DNA from: an uncultured Bacteroidales bacterium
GTDB taxonomy: Bacteria > Bacteroidota > Bacteroidia > Bacteroidales > Muribaculaceae
DNA length: 40,191 bases
Direction: 5' to 3'
NCBI GenBank assembly: GCA_902785925.1
Contig: CADAAI010000022.1
Location: 1-40,191, forward strand
Numbering within the stretch: the stretch's first letter is position 1; the number at the start of each line of letters is the position of its first letter. The position numbers were made by a program, and so were the translations under genes. A model generated the notes under the pieces. The model worked only from the letters and a program-made list of their open reading frames with translations. It was not told the DNA's origin and did not search any database. Shown here in pieces: positions 34,702-40,191 of the stretch.

Positions 34702-35895
34702 ATGGATTTCATTTCCCAACGATTGCAAGCTCTGTCGCCATCGGCTACGCTGGCGATGTCACAAAAAAGTAGTGAACTCAAGGCTCAAGGTGTAGACGTT
34801 ATTAACTTGAGCGTTGGTGAACCCGACTTCTTTACTCCCGACCACATCAAGGAGGCAGCCAAGAAGGCGGTCGACGATAATTTCTCGTTTTATTCACCAG
34901 TTCCTGGATACCTTTCTCTCAGGCAGGCCATCAGCGACAAACTCAAAAACGAGAATGGCGTTGACTACACACCTGAGCAGATTGTAGTGGGCAACGGTGC
35001 CAAGCAGTCGCTTTGCAACACAGTGCTTTGTCTCGTCAACCATGGTGACGAAGTTATCATACCAACCCCAGCATGGGTAAGCTATGTGCAGATGGTAAAC
35101 CTGTGTGGGGGCAAGAGCGTGCTGGTTCCTGCAGCTATCGACCAGGACTTCAAGATTACTCCCGAGCAGCTAGAAAAAGCCATCACCGAAAAAACTAAAC
35201 TCATCATCCTGTGCTCGCCATCCAACCCAAGCGGCAGTATCTACAGCAAGGAAGAACTTGCTGGACTGGCAGCAGTGCTGGCACGTCATCCTCAGGTGAT
35301 GATTATCGCCGACGAGATTTATGAACACATCAACTACGTGGGCAAGCACGAGTCCCTCGCTCAGTTCCCCGAGATTAAGGACCGTGTAGCTATCATCAAT
35401 GGTGTATCTAAAGCCTATGCCATGACCGGATGGCGCATCGGTTATGTTGCTGCCCCATTGTGGCTTGCCAAGGCTGTCAACAAGCTGCAAGGGCAATACA
35501 CCAGTGGTGCTTCGTCTATAGCTCAGAAAGCAGCCGAGGCTGCCTATCGTGGCTCGCAGCAGTGCGTTGAGGACATGCGTGTGGCATTCCAGCGCCGTCG
35601 TGACCTCATCACTGGCTTGCTACAAGAGATTCCAGGCATCGAGCTCAAGGTGCCACACGGAGCATTCTACGTGTTCCCCAAGGTTGAGGCATTCTTTGGC
35701 AAGCGCAGCGGCGACACAGTAATCAACGACGCCAACGACCTCGCCATCTATCTGCTTGAAAAGGCTCACGTGGCAAGCGTGGCTGGCGACGCATTCTGCT
35801 GCCCAGGCTATCTGCGCATGAGCTACGCCACTAGCGATGAGAACCTCATCGAGGCTGTGGCTCGCATCAAGGCCGCACTTGCCGAGCTCAAATAA
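34702..35895 (+). CDS. aspartate aminotransferase-type class I/II aminotransferase
   Basis: The 397-aa protein starts at ATG 34702; a TTG-led frame from 34663 would add 13 residues of AT-rich upstream DNA. It has the class I fold: INLSVGEPDFFTPDHIKEAA, YSPVPGYLSLRQAI, the NPSNPSG-type motif as CSPSNPSGSIYS, ADEIYEH for the pyridoxal phosphate aspartate, and the Schiff-base lysine K237 in GVSKAYAMTGWRIGY. C-terminal R (LRMSYA) binds the substrate carboxylate. It transfers amino groups between aspartate and 2-oxoglutarate or a related pair; the precise substrate range (aspartate or prephenate) cannot be read from sequence. Confidence 0.92.
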   Translation: MDFISQRLQALSPSATLAMSQKSSELKAQGVDVINLSVGEPDFFTPDHIKEAAKKAVDDNFSFYSPVPGYLSLRQAISDKLKNENGVDYTPEQIVVGNGAKQSLCNTVLCLVNHGDEVIIPTPAWVSYVQMVNLCGGKSVLVPAAIDQDFKITPEQLEKAITEKTKLIILCSPSNPSGSIYSKEELAGLAAVLARHPQVMIIADEIYEHINYVGKHESLAQFPEIKDRVAIINGVSKAYAMTGWRIGYVAAPLWLAKAVNKLQGQYTSGASSIAQKAAEAAYRGSQQCVEDMRVAFQRRRDLITGLLQEIPGIELKVPHGAFYVFPKVEAFFGKRSGDTVINDANDLAIYLLEKAHVASVAGDAFCCPGYLRMSYATSDENLIEAVARIKAALAELK

Positions 35896-35907
35896 CACAC
35901 AATACGC

Positions 35908-36936
35908 ATGAATCGAAGCCTCACATACATTTTGCTCCTTATCATTGTGACTATAATGGGTTGCAAACCTGCCGTCGATGGTGTTGAAGATCCAAAGCCG
36001 GCTGTATACTACTGGCGCACGACTTTAACGCTCGACAGCGTTGAGCGGCAGTTCCTGCACGACCACAACGTGGGCAAGATGTATGTGAGATACTTCGACA
36101 TCACTCTCAACGACAAGGGGCAGTTGCGCCCCAACGCCACTATCGCATTCGAAGACTCAATCCCCACTGGAATCGAAGTTATTCCCACAATCTTTATCGT
36201 GAACAACTGCATCGAGCACCGCATCGACACTATTGCCCCACTGCTTGTGCAACGCGTTCTTCAGATGAACGAGACACATGACATAGCTAGTGTCAAGGAG
36301 ATTCAAATCGACTGCGACTGGACAGCAGCGACCCAAGACGCTTACTTCAACTTCCTGCAACTAATCAAGCAGATGCTCGAGGAAAAAGGCATGAAGCTGA
36401 GTGTCACCATCAGGCTGCACCAGCTTGCTATGCCAGCACCTCCTGCCCATTATGGCGTGCTCATGATGTACAACACTGGCGACCTCAAGAACAGCAAGCA
36501 ACGCAACCCCATCCTCGACAAGCGCGATGTCGAGCCTTTCTTGAAGTACCTTGCAAATTATCAGTTGCCACTATGCGCTGCCTACCCCAACTTCAACTGG
36601 CAACTGCTCTACACTGGCGACAAGTTCCGCGACATCCTTTATAGCGAGGATCTCAACGACACATCTTTATATAGTAAGGTCGATAAAGACAAATATCTTG
36701 TTATTAGTAGCATTGACTTGCCAAACTATCTGAGCAGCAACAGCAGCTACACCTATTTAAATGCTGGCGACACGGTATTTGTTATTAAACCCGAAGCAGC
36801 TTCAATAGTCCAAGTTCATGATGCCCTTTCCAGCGAGCGTCCAGGCATCAACGATCAAGTAATCATTTACAGTCTAAATAACAGCAGTATTAACAATTAC
36901 ACATCAAGCGATTATGAAAAAATTTATCGCCCTTAG
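35908..36936 (+). CDS. lipoprotein of unknown function, TIM-barrel-like (DUF3142-like)
   Basis: The 342-aa protein has a lipoprotein signal (TIMGC, C19). After a YYWRTTLTLDS start it reads like a sugar-hydrolase-type barrel. The EIQIDCDWTAATQDAYFNFLQLIKQ segment is the clearest feature, and MKLSVTIRLHQ and YGVLMMYNTGD follow. This arrangement recalls DUF3142 proteins, in which a D-x-D motif on a barrel strand is conserved. No catalytic acid pair can be fixed. The gene is 12 bp after the aminotransferase and overlaps the next gene by 23 bp, which implies coupled translation with that unknown protein. Confidence 0.72.
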   Translation: MNRSLTYILLLIIVTIMGCKPAVDGVEDPKPAVYYWRTTLTLDSVERQFLHDHNVGKMYVRYFDITLNDKGQLRPNATIAFEDSIPTGIEVIPTIFIVNNCIEHRIDTIAPLLVQRVLQMNETHDIASVKEIQIDCDWTAATQDAYFNFLQLIKQMLEEKGMKLSVTIRLHQLAMPAPPAHYGVLMMYNTGDLKNSKQRNPILDKRDVEPFLKYLANYQLPLCAAYPNFNWQLLYTGDKFRDILYSEDLNDTSLYSKVDKDKYLVISSIDLPNYLSSNSSYTYLNAGDTVFVIKPEAASIVQVHDALSSERPGINDQVIIYSLNNSSINNYTSSDYEKIYRP

Positions 36937-39007
36937 CCTGCTTGCATTTGCCACTTTGCAAGCATTAGCATGTGGTGGATGGGTAAGACCCAACTACTAC
37001 ATGTTCAGTGTGTTTAACCGCGACCTCATGGAGAACTCCTATCAACAAGAAGCCAACAAGTTTTGGGAGTCCTATGTGGGTGATAGTTTCTACGGATACA
37101 TGGTGGAGGACTTTGGAAATGTCGACCCCAAGGAGTTTGACAAGAGCGAAAACGCTCTCATCAAAGCTGCCAAGAAGAAAGGCGACACCGAGATGATCAC
37201 CTATATGCGTCTGTTAAACAAGTATCTCTACAACAATGGTGCTCGCGACACCGAGTGGAACTATCCCACCAAAGCTCAGCTGGCTAATCGCAAGACTGTC
37301 ATCAGCCAGGTTAAGAGCCAAGCTATGGCCTATCGCGGCTCTAAGTTGAAGAATCAGTATGCCCTGCTTGTGATGCGTTGCAACATGACGCAAAAGAATC
37401 ATCAGGCCAACATCAATTATTGGAACAATACTGCAAGCAAGCTCAAGGATAGCCCTTACAAGAACTGGATGAAGGACATCTATGCCGGAGCACTCTATAA
37501 CTCTGGACAGAAGGACAAGGCTTGCGAAATCTACGCCGAGCTTGGCGACATGACTAGCATCAAGTACTGCATGCGCAAGAAACGCAACCTTCAGGGCATC
37601 AAGGAGGAGTATGCCACTAACCCCAACTCCCCCACCCTCATCTTCCTCGTTCAGGACTTCGTCAACAACACTCAAGAAACCCTCGACAACAACAGCGATC
37701 CCGAATTGATGAAATATGTTGAAGCCACTGGCATCTATCAGAACGACATCGACGGGTTCATCGATTTTGCTGGGAAAGTTCTTAAGGAAGGTAAAACTAA
37801 GTCGCCTGCTATGTGGGAAGCAGCACGTGGATTTGTCAACTACATGAACAACAATCAGGACGATGCCATCAAACAGCTCACCAATGCCCAGAATTTGGCT
37901 GGCACCCAGCGCATGCGCGACAATGCTCGTGCTTGCCTCATGCTCGCTAGCATCAAGAGCGCCAGACCCGATGATAAGTATTTCGACTACATCACTGGCG
38001 AGTACAAGTGGCTTGACCAAGTGGCTGGCGTAACCGAAACCGACAAATATGGCAACGATCCACACTACCACGACGTATATGAGCGCGTGACCTATGATAA
38101 TCTGGTGCCACAGCTCTTCAAATGGGGAATGCCTAACGCTGCCACAGCAGTGCTAGGTATGGCCGACGAGCACTGCAACCAGGGGGAATATGCTAATGTC
38201 ATCGAGCACTTCTCCTCTAACGAATATGAGGAATTCTATAGCTACCTGAAAAACGGAGAGAAGTTTTCACTCGAGAAGATGGCAGTGAGCAAGATTAATT
38301 TACCCGAAGTGGCGTTCAACGACGAGATGGGCACCAAACTGCTTCGCGAGGGAGAATTCCAGGCTGCTATACCCTATCTTGAGAAAGTTCCTCTGAGCTA
38401 CGTTCAGGAGCAAGGCATCGCTGATTATATGGCTCGCAAAGACTACAACAAGGAGATTTGGCTCAAGCGTCAATTCATTAGTCCATGGAAAGAGTTTGAA
38501 ACAGAGGCAAAACTCACTGAGAATGCTAAGCTCACCTACTGTCGTGACATGCTTACCCTCGACAAAGAAATAGCTAATGCCACAGGCGAGGCACGCAACC
38601 AGCTGCTATTCAAGAAGGCCAACTTGCTCTACCAAGCTAGCTATAAGGGTGACTGCTGGTATCTAACACACTACGCACAAAGTGCTAACGACGAACAGCA
38701 GAAGAATGAGTACGACTTTGTGGAATCGGCTAGGACGTTACTACGAGAAATCGAGAAAAACACCACCGACATCAACACACAGCTCAAGAGCATTTTCGCA
38801 CAGACCTTCATCGTTGGAGAGAACTCTGAATACTGCGTGCAAAAGAAGTTCGATTACAGCACTAGCACTTTCGAGAACACACTCTTCTTCGATACACCAC
38901 ACTATCGCGCAATGACTCTACTCGACAAGTTCTACCAGGACAACAACCTGCAAGCCGACTATATGTCGAAGTGCGATATCTATAAGAGATTCGTCGCTCT
39001 CAAGTGA
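36914..39007 (+). CDS. large exported helical-repeat protein of unknown function
   Basis: The 697-aa protein has a signal peptide (about 1-19); the next residues are ALAC-GGW, so a lipoprotein cleavage at C20 is possible. The body is almost entirely alpha-helical, with TPR/Sel1-like spacing of A, G, L and Y residues. Examples are YAGALYNSGQKDKACEIY and AARGFVNYMNNNQDDAI, with further pairs towards LLFKKANLLYQASY. The GGWVRPNYYMFSVFNRD segment at the mature N-terminus is distinctive. I do not recognise a named family. Such helical repeats usually hold protein partners; the overlapping barrel lipoprotein is the obvious candidate. Confidence 0.8.
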   Translation: MKKFIALSLLAFATLQALACGGWVRPNYYMFSVFNRDLMENSYQQEANKFWESYVGDSFYGYMVEDFGNVDPKEFDKSENALIKAAKKKGDTEMITYMRLLNKYLYNNGARDTEWNYPTKAQLANRKTVISQVKSQAMAYRGSKLKNQYALLVMRCNMTQKNHQANINYWNNTASKLKDSPYKNWMKDIYAGALYNSGQKDKACEIYAELGDMTSIKYCMRKKRNLQGIKEEYATNPNSPTLIFLVQDFVNNTQETLDNNSDPELMKYVEATGIYQNDIDGFIDFAGKVLKEGKTKSPAMWEAARGFVNYMNNNQDDAIKQLTNAQNLAGTQRMRDNARACLMLASIKSARPDDKYFDYITGEYKWLDQVAGVTETDKYGNDPHYHDVYERVTYDNLVPQLFKWGMPNAATAVLGMADEHCNQGEYANVIEHFSSNEYEEFYSYLKNGEKFSLEKMAVSKINLPEVAFNDEMGTKLLREGEFQAAIPYLEKVPLSYVQEQGIADYMARKDYNKEIWLKRQFISPWKEFETEAKLTENAKLTYCRDMLTLDKEIANATGEARNQLLFKKANLLYQASYKGDCWYLTHYAQSANDEQQKNEYDFVESARTLLREIEKNTTDINTQLKSIFAQTFIVGENSEYCVQKKFDYSTSTFENTLFFDTPHYRAMTLLDKFYQDNNLQADYMSKCDIYKRFVALK

Positions 39008-39034
39008 TATCTGCAATAATAAAAATAAAAAATG

Positions 39035-39069
39035 GCCTGAGTCAAAAACAATGACTCAGGCTTTTTTAA
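39035..39069 (+). terminator. terminator after the helical-repeat gene
   Basis: A perfect 10-bp stem GCCTGAGTCA (39035-39044) / TGACTCAGGC (39052-39061), 7-nt loop, followed by a run of six T. Confidence 0.85.
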
Positions 39070-39320
39070 TATTGCCTTAGAAAAACATCTTACATTACCT
39101 TTGCTGTAACCTCAATGCCATTTTGCATCTAAGAAGGCGCAGCTCATCTGCCCTCTCACCTGAAAATGCATTGTTTAAAGCGTTCTTTGACATTCTGCCA
39201 CTCCTTCAAAAAAAATTTTTCATTTTGTCCCACCTACATACTTCGCGAGATAACCTTTTTGCGCCATTTGCGTGAGATAAAGCCCCCCAAAAAACCTGCG
39301 TGAGCAGACTATAATAAAAA
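39070..39320. other. non-coding DNA with short repeats
   Basis: No gene was found. The region contains an A-run/T-run/C element ending in TGTCCCACC (39208-39233) like the two near the left end of the window. It also has related segments CGCGAGATAA and GCGTGAGATAA about 20 bp apart, and a further GCGTGAG at about 39299. Confidence 0.4.
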
Positions 39321-39350
39321 AAGCGGCCCCAAGATCTTGGAAGCCGCCTT
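39321..39350 (-). terminator. terminator for the right-edge dockerin gene
   Basis: Stem arms AAGCGGC (39321-39327) and GCCGCCTT (39343-39350, one bulge) flank the palindrome CCAAGATCTTGG. On the minus strand a run of seven T follows. Confidence 0.7.
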
Positions 39351-39360
39351 TATAATACAG

Positions 39361-39439
39361 TATTTATTGTGAGAATCTTAACAGCGTGTGACTAATAAAT
39401 AACAAAGTTAATTGTATGTAAGATTTCTCACTATAAATA
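39361..39439. repeat. 20-bp imperfect inverted repeat with a 38-nt spacer
   Basis: The left arm (39361-39380) and right arm (39419-39439) are complementary at 19 of 20 positions, apart from one inserted base. It lies between the stop codon of the right-edge gene and its terminator. It may fold in the 3' untranslated RNA, or be the trace of a small element. Confidence 0.55.
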
Positions 39440-39449
39440 CTTGATAATA

Positions 39450-40191
39450 TTAATTGCCGTTGCCAAGCAGAATATTGTAAACGGCTGTAACGTCGGCACT
39501 TGTGACTTCGCCATCGCCATCTACATCATAATAGTTTGATGCTTCGTTAGTGATGCCAAGTAAGTAGTTATAAAGTGCGGTCACATCGGCCGCAGTTACG
39601 TAGCCGTCACCGTTCACGTCCTCTTTATTACGTTTCAATTCTTGTGCGACATCATGCATGCATCCTTTGTAAATCAATTCACCATTTTCATAAACTGATG
39701 CAAGACCCGCCAGACTGATTTCATACCCAGTATTATAATCTCTATATGGTACTATAAGATCGCCATATGTGCAGTCAACACCTATTCCTTCGATGACTCC
39801 AAGCTCAGCTACACCCTCTGCCCAAGGGTCGACGTATTTTACATAACGACCTTTTCTAACAGTACCACCCACATTGATTTCGAAGGGTTTGGAGCTAATG
39901 ATATTAAATAAAGAATACTCGTAGGCTAAATTTGGAAGGAATAAAGGCTTAGAGAAGTTGTACAACGTATCGATATCAATCTCAGCCCACCAATAATCGT
40001 AAGTTTTCGCATTTACCATCTTAGCTTCTTCTTTCACATGAGCTACGAGTTTTTCCTCTTGAATATTGCCATGTTCATCATAGTCGGTACGGTACAACTT
40101 GTGATATAGTGTTGTGGTTCCATCTTCGTTAGTTAATGAATCTGTACCTTTAAACTCAAGAGTATAGATACTCAAATCCTCTAATTCTTCT
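39450..40191 (-). CDS. C-terminal part of a secreted protein with two dockerin-like repeats (cut by the window edge)
   Basis: The frame is open to the window edge: five more codons (EELED) precede the TTG at 40175, so the true start lies outside. About 247 codons are visible. The upstream region (SIYTLEFKGTD, NLAYEYSLFNII, WAEGVAELGVIEGIGVD) is not one I recognise. The last 60 residues form a complete dockerin-like pair: DVNGDGYVTAADVTALYNYLLG and DVDGDGEVTSADV with YNILLGNG, both with intact calcium loops. A dyad and a terminator follow. As in the two CotH proteins, the dockerin-like part is C-terminal. Confidence 0.85.
   Translation of the reverse strand, partial: EELEDLSIYTLEFKGTDSLTNEDGTTTLYHKLYRTDYDEHGNIQEEKLVAHVKEEAKMVNAKTYDYWWAEIDIDTLYNFSKPLFLPNLAYEYSLFNIISSKPFEINVGGTVRKGRYVKYVDPWAEGVAELGVIEGIGVDCTYGDLIVPYRDYNTGYEISLAGLASVYENGELIYKGCMHDVAQELKRNKEDVNGDGYVTAADVTALYNYLLGITNEASNYYDVDGDGEVTSADVTAVYNILLGNGN

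Noticed and set aside
37214..38071. 285-codon frame antisense to the helical-repeat gene
   Set aside because: No start region, no motif, and the sense frame has a signal peptide and runs the full length.

Overview
The window is chromosomal DNA of a gut-type Bacteroidales bacterium, probably of the Muribaculaceae/Prevotellaceae range. The support is internal. Nearly every usable promoter carries the Bacteroidetes -7 box TAnnTTTG, usually about 20 bp below a TTG element, and few genes have strong Shine-Dalgarno sites. The gene set also fits: a SusC-like TonB receptor, DUF4876 and DUF6850 partners, DUF3078, DUF2490, dockerin-like C-termini, a T9SS-like tail, and the pyrG-yidC pair. I see no rRNA, intact tRNA, CRISPR array, transposase, integrase or phage gene. 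Assignments come from reading motifs; no database was searched.

Layout. 1-690 is largely non-coding, AT-rich and repeat-rich, with a possible partial minus-strand gene at the left edge. It is followed by pepT (691-1914), a PAP2-phosphatase/VanX-like dipeptidase fusion (minus) and malate dehydrogenase (minus). 4868-13020 is a tight six-gene plus-strand operon: TonB-dependent receptor, small lipoprotein, DUF6850 barrel, DUF4876 lipoprotein, a secreted protein with a sorting-like tail, and a dockerin-SUMF1 protein. It ends in a perfect 15-bp terminator and may be metal regulated. 13091-17093 holds small envelope genes (a YiiX-like cysteine hydrolase, a DUF4359-like protein, a lipoprotein, two unknown secreted proteins) and an Hsp20 chaperone. 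17220-21570 has two CotH-kinase paralogues, each with a dockerin-like C-terminus, flanking an oppositely oriented DUF3078 barrel. 21611-25166 (minus) has a TolC/HlyD pair without an inner-membrane pump and a TraB/GumN protein.

25200-31388 begins with a probable stand-alone small RNA locus (about 120 nt, with promoter and terminator), then pyrG, yidC, a zinc-ribbon/TM2 protein with a Q/G/Y-rich linker, a membrane-anchored GH25 lysozyme and a small exported protein. 31463-33679 (minus) is a VTC-type polyphosphate polymerase / DUF4956 / DUF2490 operon. 33943-39007 (plus) has a monofunctional transglycosylase, an aspartate-type aminotransferase and an overlapping pair of unknown envelope genes. 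The right edge holds the 3' end of a secreted protein with two complete dockerin-like repeats.

Taken together this is mostly envelope biology: peptidoglycan synthesis and turnover (mtgA, GH25, VanX domain, cysteine hydrolase), outer-membrane uptake, secretion and surface decoration, with a few housekeeping enzymes. The best candidates for something undescribed are the six-gene TonB/DUF4876/dockerin operon, the PAP2-VanX fusion, the small RNA before pyrG and the dockerin-like modules shared by four secreted proteins.
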